Assembly (NCBI RefSeq): GCF_000003195.3
Contig: NC_012870.2
Coordinates: 19,088,501 to 19,152,500, forward strand
From: Sorghum bicolor
Taxonomy: Eukaryota > Streptophyta > Magnoliopsida > Poales > Poaceae
DNA: 64,000 nucleotides
Direction of reading: 5' to 3'
This document shows positions 23,301 to 35,656 of this stretch, piece after piece. Position numbers and translations under genes: made by a program. The notes beneath the pieces are model-generated. The model saw only the letters and a list, made by a program, of their open reading frames with translations, was not told the DNA's origin and did not search any database. Position 1 is the first letter of the stretch, and every line of letters begins with the position of its first letter.

Positions 23301-26300
23301 GAGAAAGTACTTTGTTCGGAATTTGAAGTTTAGTTTCATCGTTTTCTGGCAATATTGCCTCAATGGATGCGAGAATTATTTTAAAGTATGATGAAATTGT
23401 CCTTTGCATAGTTGTCATGCTGCTCTTGATGCAGTTGATATTTCAAATAGTTTGGACAAATGTTCGTAAAGTGTTAAGGTCACTAGTTCACTACTCTGCA
23501 GTCCAAATAAGAACGTCTTTTTTATTTACCATTGCCTTAAGTATCATTATTAGATCAATTTGACATTATGTTTGTTTCTAGATTGACATTGCTATGAGGG
23601 AAAATGCCAAGAGTTTATACTCAGTGCAGCTCAAGTCTATTGGAAGAGGTACAGCTAGAACACATAGTTTTGTTTAGGTGTTAGTTCAATTCTGAAGTTA
23701 TACTATTATTAAGATTTGCTTTATCAAGTACATCATGTAGTGTGCTGTAAAGACAGCAATGCCATTTTCTGTTGTTATATTCATTGTTTAATATGTCTCT
23801 TATTACATCTCAAGAACATTCTGAACTCAAAATGCTCTCGTTTTAGGTCTTGACACAGGCACGCTCATTGATGTAAGGAGAGCGCAACTTGCATATAAAC
23901 TATCTGATGAGGTAATTCTTCTTCTAAAAGTCTGTTGCTGCCTATTTGCTTTTTCATCATTTGGGCTGAAATCTACATCAGTACGATAGAACAATGTCAT
24001 TTTATATGCATGCTATGATGCATATACACTAGTCAAGACTCAAGAGTTTAGACAAAATAAACGGTCACTATATTTATCATTGGTGTTGATCTAAGTTTGC
24101 TTGAAAAAGATAAATAGAGTAATCCAAGCATGTTTTGCTGTTAAGTGACATTTTAAATTTCTTGCAGATTGCTGCTGAGATGTTCCGCGAGCACGTGAAG
24201 AAGCTAGTTCAAGACAACATTTCATCAGCATTAGACATCTTGAAGTCACGTATTCCGTATGGAACATACTTACCCTTTGAGAACCATGTTACCAGATTTC
24301 ATTATTAGATGTGCATAGAAACCTGAGTGATGTTCTAAGCTAGATACCCTGTGGTTCAATGGAGAGAGCATAGCCATTTTTCTAAATCCGGATATATTGG
24401 TTTGCAATTTGGTAGATATTTTGGCCATATAATGGAGAAAATATACCTTGTAAGTAGCAACAGGTAATAATCTGTCTTTCACACCCCATGTTTAAAACAC
24501 AAGATGATCCATCATGTATTTATGCGCCAACCTTTCTCACACATGGCCCTGCCATGTTATGGTTGCGGCATTGTCTTGTCTACCATAAGCAATGCCATAA
24601 CATTATCAAATCTCTATTTAAAATATAAACTTTAACTCCACTCATATAAACTATCAGGTAGGTGTGCCGTTAATAAATTTGATGAGTACTTTTGGTATAT
24701 AAATATGCTTTTACTACTAGAGGGAGTATTTAACTTCCATTAGTAGCAGCCAAGACACCTGTGCATTTCTGATGGAGCATGAAAAGACCATGATGATGCA
24801 TACAAAATTCTTGACTTCTGACCAGTAATAATTAGCAAAAGCATGAATCCAGAATGGCGGAGCTTGGCAGCAAGTTCAGCAGACAGACAGAGAAATTGGC
24901 TAGATTAATTAAGTAGGAAAGAGCTTGCTATTTTTAAGCTGATAAGTAGACACTTAATGGACATCACAAATGAGCAGGAGGGGCCATGACCCATGTTGGT
25001 CTCAATGAAGCTCTGCCCCTGCACGAATCCTTGTGCAGGAATGGTCAATCCTCTGAATGTTGGCATGCTTATAGATTCAGACTGTACCATTTCAGAGCAT
25101 TGGTGGATTTACCTTACTGCTGAACCATGTGATTGCAGGGATAGTCTAACTCAGGCTGTGGAAGAAGTGAACATTGTTATTAAATTTAATAGTTTGCTTA
25201 CAACATTAAGCAAACACCCTCAAGCTGATCATTTTGCTCGTGGTCTTGGCCCTATTTCATTAGGTATAAAACGGTTAAATTTTTTGCAATCATACTTTTA
25301 GTGAGATCAACCTTGTTTAATAATTTTTTTTGGTGCATGTCATGCATAGCTGGAGAGCATGATCACGATAGGAGAGCTGATGATCTCAAGATACTCTATA
25401 AGGCCTATGCTACAGAAGTACTTTCAGATGGAATTGTGGATGATGAGAAGGTGATTTAATTTCTAGTTTACTGATGGTGCTTGTTTGTGTGATGACAAGT
25501 TAATATAACCCCTTTCTAGTTCTTTTTTTTGAGGGGAAATACAGTAAGGGAGGCCCCCTACTGTGCATTTTATTAAAAAAAGAATGAAGAGGAGTTACAG
25601 AAAATGAAGACAAACCTGCATAGCTGAAAGGTAGAAAAGGCGGCATGCAACAGGCAGCCAAGAGAGAAAGGAACACAAAAACTAGTCAAATCGAGCTTAG
25701 CCTTAAATAAATTGAAGATCTGGCAAATTGGAATAGGCCCCATCAGAAAATTTATCTTGATTTTAGCCGATCAGTTCAGTTTTGCATCAAAATAATAGAT
25801 CACCGTCAGCTTGTACCAGCATCTTGTACTGTCTTTCACATGCCTTCTGACCATAAAGATGCTATTTATTCTGTACTATCTCAACAAAAGTTTTTCTGTG
25901 CTTAAAAAATGCAGCTTTCCCCTCTGAATGAACTGAGAAACATATTTGGACTGGGGAAGCGGGAAACAGAAGGAATCTTGTCTGATGTCAAAGCTCACAT
26001 ATACAGAAAGACACTTGCTAAATCATTTAACACTGAATTGGCTTCAGTCCCTAGCAAAGCAGCATTCCTCCAAATTCTTTGCGAGAAGTTACAGTTTGAT
26101 CCTGAACTGGCTAGCAAGATGCATGAAGGTACCATCTCAGACAATTTTTTTTTCTTCTTGCAACATTTCCACAGCACAGCTGTCTGCTGTGGTAAATAAG
26201 AGGTTTTGCTCAATGGCAATCCGTTATACAAGGCATCTTTACACTGTAATCTCTGTGCTGTCATGCTGATACTGCTGCATTGGTGTTTTAGACTATTATG

Positions 26301-28479
26301 TTGTGTTTTGGAAAGGTAACTTGAGTTTGGTTCATATTGAGTGTATGATTATGGTCGCGGATGAAATTCACCAACAAAAAAGTACGTTACAAATGTTTTG
26401 ACCAAAAGAAGCCTCACATCTATTTTCATAATACTACTAATAATACTAATGCTAATACTATAAATTGTATGTATAAGTATATTAATACCATGCAAACTAG
26501 GCCATTCCGAGTTATGATTTTAGATTTTAATTCAAAAAATTTCTGGCCCTGCCAGTATTCAGTCTGTATTCAGAATATCATGCTTATTAATTCCTCTTCA
26601 AACTTCAGAAATTTACAGACAGAAGCTTCAGCAGTTTGTAGCGGATGGAGAGCTGAGCAAGGAGGAAGTGGAAGCTCTGATGGCATTCCAAGTGCGTCTC
26701 TGCATCCCTCAAGAAACTGTGGATGCTGTTCATACTGAGATCTGTGGACAACTGTTCGAAAAGGTGACTCTAAACCTTTTTGATTGAACTCCTTTGTAGT
26801 TGTTTAGATTTTGTTCCATATCTTGTTCAGGCAAAGCTGATGGCACGTTCTGTATAAGTGCTCTTACATTTGTTAGGACATTTCAGGTTGTCAAGGAAGC
26901 CATTGCATCTGTTGATGGATATAATGCTGATAGACGAGAGGCTGTTAGGAAGGCAGCACAAAGTCTAAACCTGAAAACGGAGGCTGCCATGGCGATCTTT
27001 AGTAAAGCAGTATGTATATTTCCTTTGAAAAATGATACCACCTTATTTTCTCCTGATCTTCTCTGATATATGTTATGTGTATTCTTTTATATATATTCCT
27101 TCAGCAAAGCTAGTTCACTATTCTAAGTTGTCACATTCAAATGATCAGGTACGGAAGTTATTCTTGAGCTACATTCAGAGAGCAAAAGAAGCTGGGAACC
27201 GCATTGAAACTGCAAAAGAGCTGAAGAAGTTAATTTCCTTCAACATAGTTGTTGTTAGCGAGCTTTTAGCTGACATTAAAGGAGAGATATCTCCAGTTGC
27301 TGAAACTGAAGCATCAAGTGCAGCATCAGAATCTGAGGGAGAGGATGATGAACATGAATGGGAATCATTGGAGACACTGAGAAAGACTAGACCTGAAAAA
27401 GAGCTCAAAGAAAAGCTGAGAAAGTCAAGCCAGAAAGAGATAACTCTCAAGGATGACATTCCATTGAGGGATAGGGCTGAGCTGTATGAAACATACTTGA
27501 TGTTCTGCATCACTGGGGAGACGACTAACGTATCATTTGGAACAGCTATCTCTACAAAGAAAGACGATTCGGAGTTTTTAATGCTAAAGCAATTGGGTGA
27601 CATACTTGGTTTAACTCGCAAAGAAGCTCAAGATGTTCACATTAAGTTTGCAGAGAAAGCTTTTGTGCAACAGGCGGAAGTAATTCTTGCTGATGGGAAA
27701 TTAACAGAGGCTAAGGCTGACCAGCTTGCTAAGATTCAAAAGCAGGTTGGTTTGCCTACTGAACATGCACAGAAAATCATTAAGGGTATTACAACTACAA
27801 AGTTATCTTCTGCTATTGAAGCCTCTGTTGCTCGGGGTCAGATCGGTATACAGCAGGTTCGAGGATTGAGAGAAGCAAACTTCCAACTGGATAGCTTGAT
27901 TGGGGAGCCGCAGCGAGAAAGCATTTATAAGAAAACTGTTGAAGAGATCTTTTCTTCAGGTAAAGGGGATTTTGATGAAGAGGAAATGTATGAAAAGATT
28001 CCAGCTGATCTCATAATAAGTTCTGAGAAGGCCAAGTCAATTGTTCAGGATATTGCAAAGGTTAGGTTGGAGAACTCCCTTGTTCAGGCTATTGCCTTGC
28101 TTCGTCAGAAGAAGAGAGATGATGTGGTATGGTACTAAGTTCCCCTTTATATGCTCTTTGAAAATCCAGTTCTGGAAAACTAATGTAATTTTGGTACGTG
28201 CACTAACTATAAAATTTCATATTGCAGGTTTCATCACTGAATGACATGCTTGCATGTGACGCTGCGGTCCCTGCATCAAAACCCTTGTCATGGCCCACAC
28301 CAGGAGAGCTAGATGATCTATATGCCATCTACCTAAAGAGCATTCCAAGGCCTGAGAAGCTATCAAGGTTGCAGTACCTGCTGGGCATAAGCAACGAGAA
28401 GGCCAACAAGATCCGGGACGCCGCCTCAGAGGGATCGCTGCCAATTGCAGCTGAAGAGAAAGAGGAGTTGGCCTTCTAG
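20318..28479 (+). CDS. TIC110: TIC110, inner-envelope component of the chloroplast protein import machinery
   Basis: Scaffold that recruits stromal chaperones at the exit of the chloroplast import channel. Fifteen exons: 20318-20853, 21375-21434, 22725-22848, 22980-23048, 23133-23231, 23582-23648, 23847-23911, 24168-24256, 25139-25263, 25350-25450, 25915-26128, 26609-26763, 26887-27009, 27149-28126, 28228-28479. Their phases agree throughout and give 1018 residues, the usual TIC110 length. An Arg/Pro-rich transit peptide (1 to about 75) precedes two hydrophobic segments (about 95-115 and 123-145). A long helical stromal region follows, with family blocks such as GLGKRETEG, ARGLGPISL, VRLCIPQETVD and ETAKELKKLISFN. 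An acidic stretch lies near residues 665-680. Intron 4 has a GC-AG boundary. The exon 8/9 junction was chosen by reading frame and is the least certain. Intron 10 holds a LINE 3' fragment. Confidence 0.95.
25525..25730 (-). mobile_element. LINE 3' fragment inside TIC110 intron 10
   Basis: On the minus strand the block ends with CCCCTCAAAAAAA and is preceded by TTTTAATAAAATGCACAGTAGG, a typical plant LINE 3' end with a poly(A) tail. It is 5'-truncated. The distal boundary is approximate and no target duplication was found. Confidence 0.45.
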
Positions 28480-28970
28480 GAAGGGGCACAGTTTTGTTAG
28501 GGTAGCCACCAGAGTTGAGGTCCCTTGCCAATGAACGAACGAACTTGGTGCTGTGGCCAACAGCTGCTATTGTAGCTAGGCGCATACATGTTTTTGGAAT
28601 AGGAAAGCGACGTGTGATCCTGACATATTGCATAGCTATCTGTATAGACGAGTCAATGACACCAAAATTTGGTGAGTCTTCATTTGCTGCTGCATTCCAC
28701 CAGACCACACTGAGCCTTTTGTTTTCTGGTTTATTGTTTCTCTTTTCGTTCAACAATGTATCACAGCTATGACTGCAACCCTTGCTTATAACCTGTATTT
28801 GTTGTTAACCTACCTGGGATACTTAAGATCAGCCATCTGTTTTGCAGAATGTGAAATGTGCATGGTGTTTCAGCTCGTTAGCCAAACGAGCTGGCTAGCG
28901 AAGTTGGACGCATCTATGTAGTGAGGGAAGATGCCACCCGAACACTACAATCACACTCAGAACGACCTGA
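28480..28970. other. TIC110 3' UTR and spacer
   Basis: Downstream of the TAG stop. No additional gene is supported; the sequence probably includes the TIC110 3' UTR. Confidence 0.5.
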
Positions 28971-28973
28971 TTT

Positions 28974-29192
28974 AGGGTGTGTTTGGTTAGCGCTATTAAA
29001 GTTTAATGGATACTATAATATTTTTATTTTATTTAGTAATTAGTGTTTAATCATGAACTAATTAGGTTTAAAAAGTTCATCACGCAAATTAAGCTGTGTT
29101 TTTAGTTTTATATATCGTCTATATTTAATATTCGTTCAAATATTTGATGTAATGGGAGTTAAAATTTAACAACGCCAATCAAACAAGGCAGT
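28974..29192. mobile_element. Tourist-like MITE
   Basis: The left end GGGTGTGTTTGGTTAGCG and the complement of CGCCAATCAAACAAGGC on the right form imperfect inverted repeats. TTA lies at 28971-28973 and again at 29195-29197, consistent with the PIF/Harbinger 3-bp duplication. It lies just downstream of the ubiquitin-S27a-like stop. Confidence 0.6.
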
Positions 29193-29256
29193 GGTTACCA
29201 GATTGAATGTCAGACAATAACAACTATAAAAAATATTTTTTTAAAAAGCCAAGCAT

Positions 29257-29739
29257 TCATAAGAAAAACATATGGTTCTCGACGACGACGTAGGTGAGGC
29301 CGCACCTGCCGCAGGCGTGCCTGTCGGCGTGCGCCGCCATGAACACGCCAGGGCCGCACTCCGCGTTGGGGCATTCCTTGCGCAGCCTCTCCACCTTCCC
29401 CGTGGCCTCATCGACCCTGTACCGCCCGAGCACGGCGTCGAGCCCGGCGCTCTTGTGCTCGTGCTTGCCCTTCTTGGGGGTGGTGAACGTCTTCTTCTTG
29501 CGCTTCTTGCCGCCGCCGAGGAGGCGGAGGCACAGGTTCAGCATATCCTCCTTGTGGACGCTGTAGTCCGCCAGCGTGGGGCCGTCCTTCAGCTCCTTCC
29601 CCGCGAAGATGAGCCGCTGCTCGTCCGGCGGGATGCCCTCGATGTCCTGCACCTTGGCCTTCACGGACGCCACCGTGTCCGACGACGGCTCGACCTCCAG
29701 CGTGATCGTCCTCGTCAGCGACCTCACGAAGAGCTGCAT
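29257..29739 (-). CDS. Divergent ubiquitin-40S ribosomal protein S27a fusion, intronless
   Basis: 160 residues: an N-terminal ubiquitin-like domain (1 to about 75) fused to an eS31/S27a domain. Starting at this ATG gives the canonical MQLFV start; an upstream in-frame extension lacks similarity. The ribosomal part keeps the [13 protein letters not shown] basic tract and a zinc finger (CPNAEC ... CGRC). The ubiquitin part is unusually diverged. One residue is missing in the LTGKT region and the K11 position is lost. K6 and K33 positions are not Lys. The tail is LRLLGG, with Arg74 replaced by Leu. The K48 and K63 equivalents and the RLIFAGK core remain. Such fusions normally give ubiquitin plus a 40S protein after deubiquitinase cleavage behind GG. 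This copy may be a specialised paralogue or an expressed relic; the frame is intact. Confidence 0.88.
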   Translation of the reverse strand: MQLFVRSLTRTITLEVEPSSDTVASVKAKVQDIEGIPPDEQRLIFAGKELKDGPTLADYSVHKEDMLNLCLRLLGGGKKRKKKTFTTPKKGKHEHKSAGLDAVLGRYRVDEATGKVERLRKECPNAECGPGVFMAAHADRHACGRCGLTYVVVENHMFFL

Positions 29740-30182
29740 CTTGGCCCGCGATCCCTGTGACTTCTTCTCCGCTTTCCGCGGCGGCCGGAGTCGATCGAGA
29801 TCCCGGCGTGCGGCGGCGGTTTTGTGTGAACTTGTTTTTGGTCTGTGGGCCAACAGCCGTGCCGTGACCCGTGCGGCGGATATATATATGGAGGCCGGGA
29901 TCGGTCTCCTGTGCGGGTGTGCGACGTCCGATCAGAAATGGACGGCCGTGATTTAGTCTGGGAAGATACCGACTCGTGACCCCAGGTCGGCGCACGAGTC
30001 TGAGCCGCGCACGGCACGGCAAGGGCCCCGAGCCCGGCCCGGGACGAGGAGACCGGCCTCACACAAACAGGCGCATCGTGGTTGTATCGCACAGGGCAAC
30101 GAGACGCCTGACGGCCTGACAGAGAGGAGCGCAGCGGCGCGGCGACCCGGGCGCCGGAGTCCGGAGGGGAGGGGAAGAGGCG
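29740..30182. promoter_or_regulatory. Shared head-to-head intergenic region (candidate bidirectional promoter)
   Basis: Only 443 bp separate the minus-strand ubiquitin-S27a-like ATG and the plus-strand G-patch ATG. A minus-strand TATATATA run at about 29880-29888 lies about 140 bp before the ubiquitin start. The rest is GC-rich. Shared regulation is inferred from geometry. Confidence 0.5.
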
Positions 30183-31593
30183 ATGGCGGCAATCGGGTCC
30201 TCCAACATCGGATTCCAGGTACGTGCGTCGCCCCATGTCCCGCATGATGGCTGGTAGTTTCGGGCACCCTGCTGCTTTAGGGTTTGATTCGTTTCTTGAA
30301 TTTGCTTCAGCTGCTGAAGAAGTCTGGTTGGAAGGAGGGCACTGGCCTTGGAGCGCAGGAGCAGGTCTGTGTCTGGATCCTTGATTACTCCCGCGTCACA
30401 ATTTCATATTTTCATTTCCCCCAAATTTTAATGTCGATCGATTTTAGTGGTATTTGTTATAGTTATGGTTATGGTTATGGCATTGTCATCTGCGTATTGA
30501 TGCCTCATTTGCCTTTCTGCACACTAATTGCAAAATAGACAGTCTGAATTTTATAGGTTTTTGACAGATGAGTTCAAAGGGCATGGGGAAATAAATGTTG
30601 TTTGTGGGTCACATGGATTTTTGTAATTTAATAATTCATCTCCATAGCTGGTAACTCCAAATGTTTAGGGTCTGTTTGGAATTCGGGAAATTCCCTGTTC
30701 CTGCGCTTTTCCTGTGAAATTGAACTAATTCCTGTAAAATTCATTTTTGCACGATTCCTGCATGCTTTGAAGGGTCCTGTCATCCTGTGTTAGCTAAGTA
30801 GTAGTATAGTTTTGATTGATTCAGTTATCTTCCTCATCAATGCACTTTAATCAAGAGTTACAGTTTGGCGATCTTATTTAAGAAACTGTGTTTATGTGAC
30901 ACACTGACACTTGATCAAGCCAGTGTACAGTGTAGCACAGTTGGTCTATTTTGTTTGTTATTGCTTACTCTGTTACTGACTAGCCTCAACTGTGTGGAAC
31001 AGGGAAGGTTGGAGCCTGTAGAAACTCGTGTTAAGAATAACAAGCGTGGTTTGGGTTCTAAAGAACCAAAACCAAAGCCTAAGGTTGAGGATGATGTTGA
31101 AACAAATCCTCAAAAGCCCAAGGTGAGCTAATGACCCGATTGTTTCAAGTTTCAACCCATTTATTTTTTTTCCTTACTAACAGAGTTGTCCTAATCCGTT
31201 TTTTGTTTATCTTGAATTTATGTTTTTTGTAGTCTGCAATACTGCTGACTTCATTGACTTACTGAATGGCTATTTTTTTAATAGACACCTAAGCCCTCCT
31301 TTCATTGCCTTGTTTAATATTCGTATGATTTAGTAAATAATAGACATTACTGTTTATTTCTTTATTAAGCCTTTAGATACCTTAAAATGTCTACTTTTAG
31401 TCATCACATTGCCTGATGGGGGTTCTAACTTGTTGTTTCATACATGTCACTGTTGCAGCAGGAGGTGCCGTCAAAGAAAAGGGCAAAGTTAGCTGCAAAG
31501 AGGATACGAAAGATGCAAGAAGAGGAGAAGCGCTTGAAAGAGAAGGAATTCGAGATGGCTTTTTTCAGGGAATTTTGGCCTGATAATGTGTAA
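30183..31593 (+). CDS. Small G-patch domain protein
   Basis: Four exons, 30183-30218, 30311-30364, 31003-31122 and 31459-31593, give 114 residues. The G-patch (about residues 8-50) has the expected IGFQLLKKSGWKEGTGLG...GRLEPV...RGLG pattern. It is followed by a Lys/Glu-rich segment and a helical basic tail rich in KRAKLAAKRIRKMQEEEKR, ending FFREFWPDNV. G-patch proteins bind RNA and activate DEAH helicases in splicing and ribosome assembly. With no other domain this is close to a minimal G-patch cofactor, likely nuclear. The last intron ends in a tandem GCAGCAG acceptor, so isoforms with or without one Gln are possible. The first exon codes for only 12 residues. Confidence 0.88.
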
Positions 31594-32091
31594 GACAGAA
31601 ACTTCAAAAATTGACATTGTAGCTGCTGACCTTGCCTGATATGGCGAATGTATGGCTTGCCAAATGCTTAACAAGTTTTGCAACCGTTGTCATACTGTCA
31701 TCCCAGTTGTGCTGGCCACCAAAATGTAGCCATCCAGTCCGTGGATGATTTCGCACATGATTTGTGGCTAGGTTGGCACATAGCTATTCATCCATGTAAT
31801 GGACAAATCCAGTGTAGAATTTTTCAGACCATATGATCTTCTAATTTTTGTACATGATAAATGCTGTTCTTTTTTCACAATATTTTGCCTTGCCAATACA
31901 AAGTTTTATATGGCTCAGAGATGTTCACTATTCGTTATGGGCTTTTCTTATGTGTACTCCATTACCCATGTTTCGGCCACTATTATGTCGATGCATCCAT
32001 GGAACTAATTCGCAATATTACGTCAACACATGTTTGGGAAGTTGTTGATCCCCTTATTCTTGAGAGGTCATTTCACCTGTACTCCATGACC
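31594..32091. other. G-patch gene 3' region
   Basis: Expected 3' UTR and spacer; short open frames here have no similarity. No gene is supported. Confidence 0.45.
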
Positions 32092-32567
32092 TACTCCATC
32101 TGTCCCAAAATAGATAGACTTCTATAGTTGTTTCAAGTGAAAACGTAAAAAAGGCTGACTGAATTAGTCATAGATGTTGGTACTCTTCTTTATATAAAAA
32201 ATAGCATCAATACTTATAATACTAAATTAGTATCAGCTATACAAGGTTAATAAGATTTACAAAGATAACTGTTACACGAAGCCCACTTTTAGTTTTATGA
32301 AGTCAAAATCAACGTCACTCAGCTCTATCCGATGAGATATTCAGCCTGTTACAAAACATACTCTAACTTTAACTTCTTATTTTTATAAAAATATTTATGA
32401 AAAAGTGGTATAAATATATTTTTATGAAAGTATTTTTTAAGGCAAATCTATCCATATGGTTTTTATATTTTTAAACTCAACAACTTAAAAATTATTTATA
32501 ATTTATATTCTCAATATTTGACTCAAACCTTTTCCAAAACGACTTTTCTACAAGTATGGACGGAGTA
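32092..32567. mobile_element. Stowaway-like element, about 476 bp
   Basis: TA-flanked. The left end CTCCATCTGTCCC and the complement of GTATGGACGGAG on the right are Stowaway-type termini. The interior is AT-rich. The element is longer than usual and could be two nested copies. A further CTCCC/GGGAG pair follows at about 32636-32803. Confidence 0.55.
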
Positions 32568-32916
32568 TACATGTAGATTGTTTAGGTTTATCCTAAATGA
32601 AACTTTCTAGTTTTGATAATAAAGTGTAGAAAAATACTCCCAAATAATTGGCCCTTCAAGACATTTTTTTATTTGAATCTAATAAATACATTTTAGTGAT
32701 ATAAACACTGATGCATTTTTGTATAAACTCATACTAAAACTTAGAACAAATTTTCATTTAGGACAAACTAAAATGGCCTACAATTTAGGAAAAAAGAGGG
32801 AGTAGCTCTCTATTATTTATACGTCGTCCATGAAATCAAATTGTACAACAAGGTTAAACTCGTCGGGAGAGCTTTCTTAGCTAAGCAATACTACATATAT
32901 ATATCGAGTCATTCGG

Positions 32917-33691
32917 TCACTGATGGCCCCCGTATTTGGCCTTGTACTCCTGCCACAGCTCCTGCACGCACTTCCCCAGGATCTGCACGAAGTAATCGTC
33001 GCTGTAGCCGTTGATCAGCTTGGCGTTGAGCAAGGCCACGAAGCCCGGCCGGAGCGAGTCGCAGTAGTCCAGGAACCTCGCCGTGACGTCGTACCCTTTC
33101 TCCCAGCTGCTCCCCTGCCCTGGCTGCACCCAGTGCGCCGGCGCGTAGCCGGCCCGCAGCCGGACGAAGTCGGCGATCCCCTCGTAGACCCACCAGTACA
33201 CGTCGTAGTCCTGCAGCCCCCACTGCCACACGTGTACCGACTCGTGGTACAGCACCCCGGTTACCTGCACGCACGCACGCACGCACGGATGTCATGGAGG
33301 GGTTGTACGAAGGCATTGTACTTGTACGGTAGGTAGGTAGTCGTCGTACCTCTGTCTTGACGTCGCCGGTGTAGTTGTTGACGTAGCCGGCGTTGAGCAC
33401 GATGGTGCTGCCGTCGGTGTAGGCGATGCCGTCCATGGCATTGACCACGAGGGTGACGTGGTCGACGGGCCGGCGGTCCGCGGGGCTCGTCTGGTTGAAA
33501 ACCGCCCAGATGAAGCTGGAGGCGTCGGAGAGGACCTGCGCCGCGTAGCTGACGCCGTAGTCCTGGTCGAAGCGCAGCCCGCCGGGGGTCGTCGTCGCGT
33601 TGTTTATCACCTCGAAGGTGACGGCGCCGGCCGTGGCGGCAGCGGCCAGGAGGAGGAGGAGAGAAGCTGTGCCCACTGCGGCGAGCCTCAT
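32917..33691 (-). CDS. Basic secretory protein (PR-17 family), copy 1
   Basis: Two exons, 33691-33350 and 33264-32917, give 229 residues. The intron ends in a GTGC microsatellite. A signal peptide (residues 1 to about 23, ...ATAGAVTF) precedes the BSP domain. Zinc-protease-like residues are visible: HESVH (HExxH) and the downstream EGIADFVRL, which supplies a gluzincin-like Glu. Family blocks include GYDVTARFLDYCDSL and QILGKCVQELW. PR-17 proteins are apoplastic defence-associated proteins of plants; enzymatic activity is suspected from the motif but not established. This copy is the most divergent of the three here. A minus-strand TATATAT at about 33764-33769 is well placed for a TATA box, with CACGTG at 33732-33737. 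Confidence 0.92.
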
Positions 33692-34111
33692 CTTGTGCTA
33701 ACGCCTTGTGCTAGGCTAGTAGCGTGCAGCTCACGTGCTTTGTGAGGGAACGTGATAGACTGATATATAGGTGGTCAGGTCAAATTTATAGGCAAGTCAT
33801 CAGGATCATATTTTGATCTGCATGCCAGAGCTTTGGTATATATACGGTTGTTTTATCTTTTTTGGTTGTTCAAATTCTAGTATCAAGCTTGCATTGGCTC
33901 GGCGCCAACACAGCTGAACGAACTGATGCTTACCGTACGCAGCCGACCGATCGTCGTTACATCCGTCGTTTGTCAGTAGTAGATTGTCATTTGCAACATT
34001 TATATTATATAAGAAACGCCACAGTGCTTACAAATGTCACGCTGTCCTGGATTTGTCCTGTGGCTCTTGCCGGCAATATGCACCCGTGAATATGTAGATT
34101 AGGAGTAAAAA
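33692..34111. other. Promoter side of BSP copy 1 and spacer
   Basis: Contains the TATA and G-box mentioned for BSP copy 1. No gene seen. Confidence 0.4.
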
Positions 34112-34598
34112 TGGGGTTGTTTGGTTGTCTGCATCCGGTGAAAGTAGGCTGGCTATATGCAGGGCAGCCTTGTTTGGTTGCTTGATGACATTGTTTGGCT
34201 AGGCTCTGGCAATGCACGAAAGGAGGCCGTGGCCAGGCTTGGCAGGGCCAGGCTCGCTGGCTGTAGGCACTAAACTCGTTAATAATATATTAGTGTATGA
34301 TTAGTAAATATCAAGTGATATTAATATGTTTTAAAGATGTTTAAGACATAATTAGATAAAACACGAATTTTTAAAGCATATTTGTAACAGAATAAAAATC
34401 ATAATCATGACTTTTTATATATTTTTATCTCATGTAATATATCTTCATGCAGGTAACGAAACAATATCTCTTCTTAGCCAGACTGAATAGATACAATCAA
34501 TCAAACACAATTACGTTATATCTCCTCAGCTTGTCCCATATGAGCCTGGCTCTTACATACGAGCCAGGCTCTACTGCTACGTGAACCAAACAAGCCCT
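34112..34598. mobile_element. Tourist-like element with GGGTTGTTTGGTT ends
   Basis: The left end GGGGTTGTTTGGTTG and the complement of GAACCAAACAAGCCC on the right are matching inverted repeats about 485 bp apart. A second TTGTTTGGTTG word lies at about 34170. AT-rich interior with no coding. Target duplication uncertain. Confidence 0.6.
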
Positions 34599-35494
34599 AT
34601 ATAACTAAGATAATGTATAAGTTGGTTGTAGATTGCCACGATAAAGTTAACATGTCCCGGGTGAGTGAGGAGGGAAACGAGGAGAGAATGGAAGAAAAAT
34701 AGATGATCTGCCACCGATCCGCATCTTAATTAGAATGAGAGAATAGAGGTGCTCTAGGTGGACTAGGCAATCAGTTTAAACCAAAAGTTTGATTCGGTTG
34801 TCAAAAAATTCAGTTTCACCGCCCATTGATCCACCTTCATCGCCTATCTAGTCGCCACCTCGGTCATCCCTCTAAGGCCGAAGGAGAGCCCCAAAGCTGA
34901 AAGCCGGACCCTAACGTAAACCACCTCTGCCTTGGCCTCGACTGCTGCCTGCAATCGGTGGCAAGCTCGCCACGTCGTCTACCTACACACCACCTGCATC
35001 GCGCCATCCACCGGCCTCTCATAACGTCGCGGGTCTATTGTTGAAGACGATGACTACAAATCACATCTTGACGTGTGTCTGTGTGTCGCTTCCTCGTCCC
35101 GATGCACACATGGCAAATAAGGATTTGGGGTGCAAGATGCAAAGTGATGTGAGGATGGGAACATATGAGATAAGGAAAGACCTATGCGAAGAGATAAGGA
35201 GAGAGCATGAGTCCTATGATAAGGTAACCACCAGTTGTCAATTTCTAGTGGCGGTTCTTGGCATCGTGCCCTCTTGGTCTAAGCAACTCATTACCAAGTG
35301 CTAGTAAAAATGGTTTCTTAGTCCAGTGATAACTTGATTTGAGTGTAATAACTACTCTGACTCTCGAAAGCACATGGAGAGAACAAAAGAACGTCATTGA
35401 GACGATAGTTTTTTTCGATGAAAGACTATGACATAGTGTAATGAGTACCTATATATATAGGGAAAGATCAAAGATACACGACATAGCTAGCATA
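34599..35494. other. Intergenic, no gene seen
   Basis: Mixed-composition spacer before the LINE. A short open frame at 35038-35304 has no family resemblance. Confidence 0.4.
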
Positions 35495-35656
35495 GATCTT
35501 GCTTTATTCTTATTGACTATCCGGCAATCAAATCTCAGCTCCTATTAGAACAAAGGCAGCTTCAGCCCAGCTTTATAGAAAAGCGGTTTTCGAGGATACC
35601 ATTACACGAAGTGGTCGCCGACTCTACAGCACACCAAAAGTGACAAAAAGCTCTAA

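Noticed and set aside
30284..30538. 84-aa frame starting at 30284 as a separate gene
   Set aside because: It is intron read-through of G-patch exon 2; the spliced model explains the conserved residues.
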